A DNA stretch of 64,000 bases, taken from contig NC_022538.1 of NCBI RefSeq assembly GCF_000968055.1, forward strand, positions 1,337,499-1,401,498, given 5' to 3'. The notes beneath the pieces are model-generated. The model saw only the letters and a list, made by a program, of their open reading frames with translations, was not told the DNA's origin and made no database searches. This stretch comes from Alteracholeplasma palmae J233 (GTDB taxonomy: Bacteria > Bacillota_I > Bacilli_A > Acholeplasmatales > Acholeplasmataceae). The position numbers and the translations under genes are program-made. Of the stretch, positions 58,801-64,000 are shown piece after piece. Each line of letters starts with the position of its first letter. Within the stretch, counting starts at the first letter, position 1.

Positions 58801-58912
58801 AAAAAACTCTCTTTACCAAAGACAAAAGAGAGTTTGTTTTTTTAACAAATGCCTCGGTAGGTTATTAAGTCTTGCGACTCCTACTGTCTTTGGTATGCTT
58901 GAATTTATTTTA
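58801..58912 (-). promoter_or_regulatory. L10 leader (ribosomal protein autoregulatory RNA)
   Basis: Two exclusive folds are visible. AACTCTCTTT/AAAGAGAGTT forms a terminator stem with TTTTTT. TACCAAAGACA (minus-strand copy at 58885-58895) can pair with TGTCTTTGGTA (58814-58824), which is the terminator loop. Between them are the conserved AGTAGGAGTCGCAAGACT and CCTACCGAGG segments expected of the L10(L12)4 binding site. The location before rplJ is as in other Firmicutes. Confidence 0.85.
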
Positions 58913-58913
58913 A

Positions 58914-59603
58914 TTATTTAATCTTGTTTTCATCAATGCGGATACCAGGACCCATAGTTGATGAAACTGTAATGTTTTTAATATAAGTTCCTTTTACTGT
59001 AGCTGGTTTAATACGTACTAATTGTTCGTATAATGTTGCAACATTTTCAGCAAGTTGTGATGCTGTAAATGATACTTTACCAACTGGTGCTTGAATATTA
59101 CCTACTTTATCAACACGGTATTCAATCTTACCGTTTTTGATTTCTTGTACTGCTTTAGCTACATCAGTTGTAACAGTTCCTGTTTTAGGGTTTGGCATTA
59201 ATCCTTTTGGTCCTAAAACACGTCCTAATTTACCTAACTTAGCCATCATATCTGGTGTTGCTACCATTACATCAAACTCGAACCAACCTTTTCCGATTTT
59301 TTCGATTAATTCTGAATCACCAACGAAATCAGCTCCAGCAGCTTCTGCTTCTTTTGCTTTTTCTCCTTGTGCGATAACAACTACTCTAGATACTTTACCA
59401 GTACCATGAGGTAAAACGATTGCTCCTCTTAAATTTTGTTCAGCTTTTCTTGGATCTAAGTTTAAACGGAACGCAATTTCAACAGTAGCATCAAACTTAA
59501 CAGTAGAGGTTTTCTTTACTAATTCCATTGCTTCAGATGCAGCGTATACTTGATTTTTGTCAACTAACTTAACTGCGTCTAAATATTTCTTTCCTCTTTT
59601 CAT
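58914..59603 (-). CDS. rplA: 50S ribosomal protein L1
   Basis: 229 residues with the two-domain L1 fold; conserved [15 protein letters not shown] at the start and [15 protein letters not shown] near 125. Binds 23S rRNA and its own mRNA. The ATG at 59603 has AGGAGG upstream; 14 further in-frame codons upstream are not used. Confidence 0.97.
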   Translation of the reverse strand: MKRGKKYLDAVKLVDKNQVYAASEAMELVKKTSTVKFDATVEIAFRLNLDPRKAEQNLRGAIVLPHGTGKVSRVVVIAQGEKAKEAEAAGADFVGDSELIEKIGKGWFEFDVMVATPDMMAKLGKLGRVLGPKGLMPNPKTGTVTTDVAKAVQEIKNGKIEYRVDKVGNIQAPVGKVSFTASQLAENVATLYEQLVRIKPATVKGTYIKNITVSSTMGPGIRIDENKIK

Positions 59604-59619
59604 GTCTTTCCTCCTAAAA

Positions 59620-59645
59620 TGTGGTATAGCGGGATATCCTCCCAC
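59620..59645 (-). promoter_or_regulatory. Candidate L1-binding site before rplA
   Basis: TGTGGGAGG...CC...TACCACA: GTGG pairs with CCAC and the inner GG with CC, in the pattern of L1 mRNA sites. A near-identical element lies before rplK. Confidence 0.65.
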
Positions 59646-59674
59646 AATTCAGATAGATTATTAAAATATCTAAA

Positions 59675-60100
59675 TTAGTCTTCTACAACGATGCCCATAT
59701 TACGTGCTGTACCTTCAACAATTTTCATTGCTGCTTCAACAGTATATGCATTTAAGTCTGGCATTTTTGTAGTAGCGATTTCTTTGATTTGTTCACGTTT
59801 GATTGTAGCTACTTTTGTTTTATTTGGTACTGCAGAACCAGATTTAATATTAGCGGCTTTCTTTAACAAATCACTTGCTGGTGGGGTTTTAGTAACGAAT
59901 GTAAATGTTCTGTCTTCATAAACAGATATTACAACTGGAACTACGAATCCCATTTGATCTTTAGTTGCTTCATTAAATTGTGAACAAAATGCTGGTATGT
60001 TTACTTGAGCTTGCCCTAATGCTGGTCCAACTGGTGGAGCTGGGTTTGCTTTTCCGCCAGGAATTTGCAATTTAACTACTTTAACAACTTTCTTTGCCAT
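59675..60100 (-). CDS. rplK: 50S ribosomal protein L11
   Basis: 141 residues with [21 protein letters not shown] (RNA/thiostrepton region) and [13 protein letters not shown]. Forms the L11 stalk with the GTPase-associated centre. The ATG at 60100 has GGAGG upstream, and the longer frame has no support. Confidence 0.97.
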   Translation of the reverse strand: MAKKVVKVVKLQIPGGKANPAPPVGPALGQAQVNIPAFCSQFNEATKDQMGFVVPVVISVYEDRTFTFVTKTPPASDLLKKAANIKSGSAVPNKTKVATIKREQIKEIATTKMPDLNAYTVEAAMKIVEGTARNMGIVVED

Positions 60101-60129
60101 GATACACAACCTCCTTTTTAACCTAAGTA

Positions 60130-60155
60130 TGTGGTACGGTTTTAAGCCTTCCACT
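60130..60155 (-). promoter_or_regulatory. Candidate L1-binding site before rplK
   Basis: GTGGAAGG...CC-GTACCACA, the same paired pattern as the site before rplA. L1 could repress the rplK-rplA mRNA here. Confidence 0.6.
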
Positions 60156-60180
60156 ATGGTGTGCTTTTACACGCGTATAT

Positions 60181-60209
60181 ATTCTATCATTATGAATCTA
60201 TTTTGTCAA
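60181..60209 (-). promoter_or_regulatory. Promoter of rplK-rplA
   Basis: TTGACA, 17 bases, TAGAAT. Confidence 0.85.
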
Positions 60210-60235
60210 CTAGGGTTTTTTTAAAGTTTAATGAA

Positions 60236-61183
60236 TTAGAGTAAAATCAATTTATCTAAATCTAAGTCGTATTGATTTAGTTGATGTTTAATAATTTCAA
60301 AACTATCGTATAGTCTATAACAATAGGTTTGACTTGTGTTCACCATATATGAAGTATATTGAGTATAATCCATTGTCATTCTGTGAGTGACAACACTTCC
60401 TTTAGGGATATCCACACTATTTAAAATATGCACTGCACTCACGATAAGTTCTTTTTCGTTCTCAGTTTGTTTACTGCTTAGTTTTGAATATAACGCTCTA
60501 ATAAATCTTGATGTAGGTGTTAAGTCACCAGGGATACCAAATGTTCCACTTCCTTGACCAAATGGTTTAAATTCTTCACCATATAAATGTATAGGAGATA
60601 CGGCATTAGGGTTTATGTGAATATAGTTTCTAACATTTGTATAATGCCATTGATAATCAGGGCTATTAGTTAAGATTCCTAATTTATTTTTAAATATTTC
60701 TAACCCTTTTTCTGTTTTTTCAACAATGATAGATTCTCCTGTAGCATCTTGAAAAATCCAATGTAAAGGAGGTGTTGTTCCTACTAAGTCTAAATGTGTT
60801 TCTACTATATGATGCGTATTAAAAAAATCTTTTACTTCTTCTATATTAGAATAGTTTGCTAAAACATACATTATGACTTCTTGTGGTGCTAAAGTCTGAT
60901 TTTTAACGATCTTTTTATCATATTTAGCATATCCTTCAAAATAAAGTGCCGCTGCAGTTAGTCCTTTTTCATTCACACCATCTGCACAATAATAGGTGCC
61001 TAAGTTTTTTGCAAGTCCCATAAAAGCATAATGTTTATCATTTGTATCATTATAATAATTATATTGGATTGGGTAATTTCTAGGAAAAACCACAAACTTA
61101 GAATCTAGTTCATAAGAAAAATCCATTGTTCGAGCCATTAAAAAATCATTTGTTTTATTTTTTAGCGTTATACATGTACACAT
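60236..61183 (-). CDS. C45/choloylglycine-hydrolase family amidase
   Basis: An N-terminal-nucleophile hydrolase of 315 residues of the penicillin V acylase/bile salt hydrolase family. Cys2 is the catalytic nucleophile once Met is removed, and Arg18 and Asp21 are the expected partners in ARTMD. LTNSPDYQWH near 171 and the SRFIRA Arg complete the site. Substrate uncertain: bile-salt conjugates, penicillin V or acyl-homoserine lactones in relatives. The gene is inserted between the nusG and rplK blocks. Confidence 0.85.
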   Translation of the reverse strand: MCTCITLKNKTNDFLMARTMDFSYELDSKFVVFPRNYPIQYNYYNDTNDKHYAFMGLAKNLGTYYCADGVNEKGLTAAALYFEGYAKYDKKIVKNQTLAPQEVIMYVLANYSNIEEVKDFFNTHHIVETHLDLVGTTPPLHWIFQDATGESIIVEKTEKGLEIFKNKLGILTNSPDYQWHYTNVRNYIHINPNAVSPIHLYGEEFKPFGQGSGTFGIPGDLTPTSRFIRALYSKLSSKQTENEKELIVSAVHILNSVDIPKGSVVTHRMTMDYTQYTSYMVNTSQTYCYRLYDSFEIIKHQLNQYDLDLDKLILL

Positions 61184-61270
61184 TTTAGAAATCTCCTTTT
61201 TAAATTTTATCTATATTATATAACATTTCTAGTATTGTATTTAAAAAATTGCTATTACAAGGCATCTAAT

Positions 61271-61299
61271 TTGAAGCTAATTCTAAATTGGTTTAGAAT
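61271..61299 (+). promoter_or_regulatory. Promoter of the VOC gene with an overlapping operator palindrome
   Basis: TTGAAG, 17 bases, TAGAAT. Inside it, ATTCTAAA-TTGG-TTTAGAAT (61280-61299) is a perfect 8-bp inverted repeat covering the spacer and the -10. A repressor bound there would block transcription. Confidence 0.75.
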
Positions 61300-61321
61300 A
61301 TACATATAGGAGGAATATACA

Positions 61322-62170
61322 ATGAAAAAATTCCACAATAACCAAACTATGCATGTAGAATCTATTAGTTTGAAAGTAAAAGACTTAAAAAAAATGCGTT
61401 ATTTTTATAAAAACACCCTAGGTTTAGATATTCTATTAGAATCAAGTAACAAGATTGTTTTAGGAGTAGACCATCCTATTGTTACATTAATTGAAGATAG
61501 TACTGCAACTTCTAAAACTGCCACAACCGGTTTATATCACTTTGCTATTCTACTACCAGAAAGAAAAGACTTATCTAGTTTTCTAAGACACATGATAGAA
61601 ATTCATTACCCTTTGACTGGCGGTTCTGATCATGGTGTAAGTGAAGCAATCTATCTAAATGATCCAGAAGGAAACGGGATAGAAGTTTATTGGGATAAAG
61701 ATGAATCTGATTGGCCAAAAGAAAATGGGAAAACCACTATGTTTACTGAGTTTTTAGACTATGAAGATTTATTAACTTTAAGCGAACACACTACTTTTAC
61801 CAAACTACCTAAAAATACTATTTTAGGGCACCTCCATCTACATGTTAGAAACTTAAATGAGGCAAAGAAATTCTTTGTAGACATGCTTGGGTTTAATGTT
61901 GTAATAGCTTATGGTCCAAGTGCTTTATTCATAAGTGATAATGGCTATCACCATCATATTGGACTTAATACATGGAATGGTACAAATATTTCAGACAGAA
62001 CCACTCAAACAGGTTTAGTATCTTATCAAATAAATGTCCCAAATAATAAATATCAACAGATTCTTAATCAGTTAATTTCTAATAAGATTACTTATCGAGA
62101 AGAAAATGATTCTCTTTTATTTAATGATTTGAATCAAACTTTGATTGAACTTAAAAATACTCATTTTTAA
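61322..62170 (+). CDS. CatE-like two-domain VOC dioxygenase/glyoxalase-family protein
   Basis: 282 residues with two vicinal-oxygen-chelate repeats: GLYHFAILLPERKDLSSFLRH near 75 and LGHLHLHVRNLNEAKKFFVDMLGF near 160. It matches Bacillus CatE, catechol 2,3-dioxygenase induced by quinones. Metal ligands are probably in LGHLHLH and the preceding histidines. The YHHHIGLNTW block near 215 is typical. It sits between nusG and the C45 gene, convergent to nusG, in an otherwise ribosomal region. Confidence 0.85.
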   Translation: MKKFHNNQTMHVESISLKVKDLKKMRYFYKNTLGLDILLESSNKIVLGVDHPIVTLIEDSTATSKTATTGLYHFAILLPERKDLSSFLRHMIEIHYPLTGGSDHGVSEAIYLNDPEGNGIEVYWDKDESDWPKENGKTTMFTEFLDYEDLLTLSEHTTFTKLPKNTILGHLHLHVRNLNEAKKFFVDMLGFNVVIAYGPSALFISDNGYHHHIGLNTWNGTNISDRTTQTGLVSYQINVPNNKYQQILNQLISNKITYREENDSLLFNDLNQTLIELKNTHF

Positions 62171-62197
62171 TGCCTGAATTATTTCAGGCTTTTTTTA
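62171..62197 (+). terminator. Terminator of the VOC gene
   Basis: GCCTGAA/TTCAGGC stem followed by seven Ts, starting right after the stop. Confidence 0.88.
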
Positions 62198-62198
62198 T

Positions 62199-62222
62199 AA
62201 AAAAAAGAGCATTTAGCTCTTT
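62199..62222 (-). terminator. Terminator of nusG
   Basis: AAAGAGC/GCTCTTT stem with a five-base loop followed by a T-run on the minus strand; adjacent to the terminator of the convergent VOC gene. Confidence 0.8.
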
Positions 62223-62223
62223 A

Positions 62224-62778
62224 TTACATTTCTTTAAAATCTTCAAATGAAATTTCTGTTGGTGTAGCTCTACCAAAAAGATCAACATCGACAGTCATTT
62301 TTTCTTGGTCATGATCAATTGAAGAAACTTCACCTTTTTGACCAGCAAACGGTCCAGAAATAATTTCAACTGTTTTACCAAGTAATCTTTCATAGTTAGG
62401 TTTAGAGATTGCTCCGATTTTAAGTAAAATAGGTTTGATTTCTTCTTCAGTTAGTGGAACTGGTTTTGTTCCTCCACCACTTGAACCTAAAAACCCTGTT
62501 ACACGTGGTGTGTTTCTGACAACAAACCAAGCTTCATCTGTAACAATCATTTCGACAAATACGTATCCTGGATACATTTGACGAACTTTTTCTTTTTCTT
62601 TTCCATCAGCTTTTTTTTCAATGTATTTTTCTTCTGGCACTACAACATTGAAAATATAATCAGACATTCCCATACTTTCAACTCTTCGTAGTAAGTCTTG
62701 TCTAACTGATTTTTCATATCCTGAATATGTTTGAATAATATACCAGCGCACTCTAGGTGTCGTATTTTGTTTCATCAT
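62224..62778 (-). CDS. nusG: Transcription antitermination/termination factor NusG
   Basis: 184 residues, NGN domain (WYIIQTYSGYEKSVRQDLLRRVE, PGYVFVEM) and KOW domain with SGPFAGQKGEVSSID. Couples transcription to translation and termination. Overlaps secE by four bases. Confidence 0.95.
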   Translation of the reverse strand: MMKQNTTPRVRWYIIQTYSGYEKSVRQDLLRRVESMGMSDYIFNVVVPEEKYIEKKADGKEKEKVRQMYPGYVFVEMIVTDEAWFVVRNTPRVTGFLGSSGGGTKPVPLTEEEIKPILLKIGAISKPNYERLLGKTVEIISGPFAGQKGEVSSIDHDQEKMTVDVDLFGRATPTEISFEDFKEM

Positions 62779-63185
62779 GCTAATATCCTAATCACGTTTA
62801 CGATAATAATATCGAAAGCTACAATAATAAATGTTAAGATTCCAGTAAATAGAACCACTCTAAATGTATATCCTGCCATTTTTTTCACTGTTGGCCAACT
62901 AATTTTTTTCAATTCTGGAATTGCTGGTAAAAAGAATGGATAGATTACTAGTGCTAACCCAAGTAAGGCAACAACTAAAACTGACCAAGCAAATATTTTG
63001 TCATTTGGTGATTCACCTATGATTGGAAATCCTGTAATTTGTAAGGTCCCATTAATAAGTAAAACTGCTAATCCCATTGTTAAAATAGCAAGTAATGCTA
63101 AAACTAAAGATTCCCAACGATATTCTGTTTTTAAAACTTCAAGTAACTTACTTTTTGTTTCTTGTTCCTTTTTTTTGATTGCCAT
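62775..63185 (-). CDS. secE: SecE translocase subunit with three membrane helices
   Basis: 136 residues. The C-terminal third is canonical SecE: an amphipathic helix with KKISWPTVKK near 93-102, then a membrane helix (108-135). Two additional hydrophobic segments precede it (25-45 and 63-88). Most Gram-positive SecE proteins are about 60 residues with one helix; this layout is like that of E. coli SecE. Located between rpmG and nusG as expected. Confidence 0.9.
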   Translation of the reverse strand: MAIKKKEQETKSKLLEVLKTEYRWESLVLALLAILTMGLAVLLINGTLQITGFPIIGESPNDKIFAWSVLVVALLGLALVIYPFFLPAIPELKKISWPTVKKMAGYTFRVVLFTGILTFIIVAFDIIIVNVIRILA

Positions 63186-63196
63186 GAATACGCCTC

Positions 63197-63346
63197 CTAT
63201 TTTGTCTCTTTATGTAAAGTATGTTCATTACATTTTGGACAATACTTTTTCAACTCTAAGCGTTTGTTATTTAACTGTTTGTTACGATATGTTGTGTAAT
63301 TTCTGCTTAAACAATTTTCGCAAACTAGAATTACTTTTTCACGCAT
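63197..63346 (-). CDS. rpmG: 50S ribosomal protein L33
   Basis: A 49-codon gene. The protein has CENC near 9-12 and CPKC near 37-40, the four-cysteine zinc-binding form of L33, with [16 protein letters not shown] between them. First gene before secE-nusG. The SD (GGAAGGTGG) is eight bases before the ATG and lies inside a hairpin. Confidence 0.93.
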   Translation of the reverse strand: MREKVILVCENCLSRNYTTYRNKQLNNKRLELKKYCPKCNEHTLHKETK

Positions 63347-63353
63347 TTAAAAA

Positions 63354-63368
63354 ACCACCTTCCGTGGT
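63354..63368 (-). promoter_or_regulatory. Hairpin over the rpmG ribosome-binding site
   Basis: ACCAC-GGAAG-GTGGT followed by six Us and then the start codon. It places the SD in the loop and 3' arm, so it could act as a terminator or as a translational lid. Confidence 0.6.
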
Positions 63369-63402
63369 CGTTTGTAAGTATATTTTATCATTTACAACCG
63401 AC
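63367..63402. promoter_or_regulatory. Inverted repeat flanking the rpmG -10
   Basis: GTCGTTTGTAA (63367-63377) and TTACAACCGAC (63392-63402) match at 10 of 11 positions as inverted repeats, centred on the -10 of the promoter. The outer arm is upstream of the transcription start, so this is a DNA-level operator candidate. Confidence 0.55.
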
Positions 63403-63410
63403 ATAGTCAA
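63382..63410 (-). promoter_or_regulatory. Promoter of rpmG-secE-nusG
   Basis: TTGACT, 17 bases, TAAAAT. Confidence 0.8.
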
Positions 63411-63424
63411 CTTTTATTTATATA

Positions 63425-63937
63425 TTATAACACAGCTTTATACTTTTCTTTTATTCGATAAATCGTATTATATATTTGTTTTTTTGTATAATTTGTTTCA
63501 CATGCTATTTGTGTTATCTTTTTTCTTTCTTTGAAATATGCTTCATATATGATTTTTTCCATTGGATTTTTTAAATCTATTTCTTCAAACTCTTCGTAAT
63601 CTTCATGATATGCTGCATGTTTTAGAAAATGTGTTTCTTCTTGTAGCCTATATTCCGGTAGTCTATTTTTTAGTTTAAAAAACTTTCTTTTTAAGATAAG
63701 TTCAAAATATCGAGTAAATGTTTTATTTTTATTCTCATCAAAATAAACTACAGCTTTATGTAATAGCATGATTCCTTCTTGATAATAATCTTCTTGTTCC
63801 CGTTTTGGTATATCTAACAAATGGATATACTTCCAAATTAATCGTTCGTACTTTCCTACTAAATACTCTAATGATAACTCATCCTGGTAACTTTGAACTA
63901 AATAAATCAATTCATAATCATTTATTATTGGATACAC
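63425..63937 (-). CDS. sigH: SigH-like sigma-70 family factor
   Basis: 170 residues. Region 2 is visible as EQEDYYQEGIMLLHKAVVYFD near 50-72, and region 4 as a C-terminal helix-turn-helix (ITQIACETNYTKKQIYNTIYR). Size and position upstream of rpmG-secE-nusG and downstream of rlmB match Bacillus sigH. I prefer the GTG at 63937, ten bases after GGGAGAG, over a TTG three codons upstream that is too close to the SD. The identity as SigH is by synteny; it could be another alternative sigma factor. Confidence 0.72.
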   Translation of the reverse strand: MYPIINDYELIYLVQSYQDELSLEYLVGKYERLIWKYIHLLDIPKREQEDYYQEGIMLLHKAVVYFDENKNKTFTRYFELILKRKFFKLKNRLPEYRLQEETHFLKHAAYHEDYEEFEEIDLKNPMEKIIYEAYFKERKKITQIACETNYTKKQIYNTIYRIKEKYKAVL

Positions 63938-63955
63938 ATTTACCAAACTCTCCCA

Positions 63956-64000
63956 TTATTTTTTTATATATGTTGCGTACATCATTAATGCAGCAGCAAC
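63956..64000 (-). CDS. rlmB: C-terminal end of a TrmH/RlmB-type rRNA methyltransferase
   Basis: Only the last 14 codons are in the window: VAAALMMYATYIKK then TAA. The VSVAAAxxMYE-like ending is typical of SpoU (TrmH/RlmB) 2'-O-methyltransferases, and rlmB precedes sigH in Bacillus (with yacP between). The rest lies beyond the right edge. Confidence 0.6.
   Translation of the reverse strand, partial: VAAALMMYATYIKK

Noticed and set aside
62998-63534. 178-residue plus-strand frame crossing secE, rpmG and the sigma gene
   Set aside because: Runs through three clear minus-strand genes and their promoter; composition is that of a reverse-strand artefact.

Overview
The window reads as chromosome of a low-GC, standard-code relative of the Mollicutes, most likely Acholeplasmataceae or a near neighbour. 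The evidence is very AT-rich DNA, tryptophan encoded by TGG with TGA used as a stop (aroB ends in TGA), no sign of cell-wall genes, a complete F-type ATP synthase, and Bacillus-like gene order in long blocks. I name no species: this rests on reading alone, without a database search. Almost all genes lie on the minus strand, so the biological order runs from high to low coordinates. Starts are often set by an AGGTGA-type Shine-Dalgarno (SD) sequence 4-6 bases from ATG, GTG or TTG.

Layout. 1-3827: aromatic amino acid genes aroF-tyrA-aroB-aroA (aroA runs off the edge), preceded by a leader that encodes a 15-residue peptide with seven Tyr/Phe residues followed by an intrinsic terminator, which looks like ribosome-mediated attenuation. 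3837-7076: degV, mscL, a HAD phosphatase, rlmH and a walJ-like hydrolase. 7277-10270 (+): a 997-residue lipoprotein with a parvulin-like region. 10388-13436: yhaM-like, cca and a second degV broken by a one-base frameshift. 13547-14161 (+): yigZ. 14186-22283: rpiB-upp-atpZ-atpI-atpBEFHAGDC-ywzB-like, with Na+-type residues in subunit c. 22391-24007: an XRE regulator and a Fic enzyme. 24156-32082: typA, tsaC, prmC, prfA and a heterodimeric ABC exporter. 32222-32656 (+): dps.

32772-37680: rpsF-ssb-rpsR, then gdpP fused in frame to rplI, then dnaB. The L9 part retains its own GTG start and SD inside the fused ORF. 37825-39772: pncC-like, a secreted trypsin-like protease and tatD. 39895-44201: rpsL-rpsG-fusA-tuf. 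44370-46731: a RidA-like protein and the K+ transporter KtrAB, preceded by an unexplained transcribed rod-like RNA. 47191-48927: four small accessory genes. 49187-57123: rpoB and rpoC. RpoC carries about 160 extra N-terminal residues with two repeats resembling the C-terminal domain of RNA polymerase alpha. 57242-64000: an RsmC-like methyltransferase, rplL, rplJ, rplA, rplK, a C45 amidase, a CatE-like VOC enzyme (+), nusG, secE, rpmG, a SigH-like sigma factor and the tail of rlmB.

How it fits together. Two thirds of the window is the transcription/translation/energy core in an order close to Bacillus subtilis (rlmB-sigH-rpmG-secE-nusG-rplKAJL-rsmC-rpoBC-rpsL-rpsG-fusA-tuf; rpsF-ssb-rpsR-gdpP-rplI-dnaB; rpiB-upp-atp). 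Accessory genes sit at the seams between these blocks. Several leaders show autoregulatory RNA (L10 leader, two L1-type sites, a possible S6:S18 site). GdpP (c-di-AMP hydrolysis) and KtrA (a c-di-AMP and nucleotide-sensing K+ channel regulator in relatives) suggest c-di-AMP control of potassium. The only gene-free stretch over 300 bases is 46732-47190, described below. I saw no rRNA, tRNA, CRISPR array or insertion sequence.
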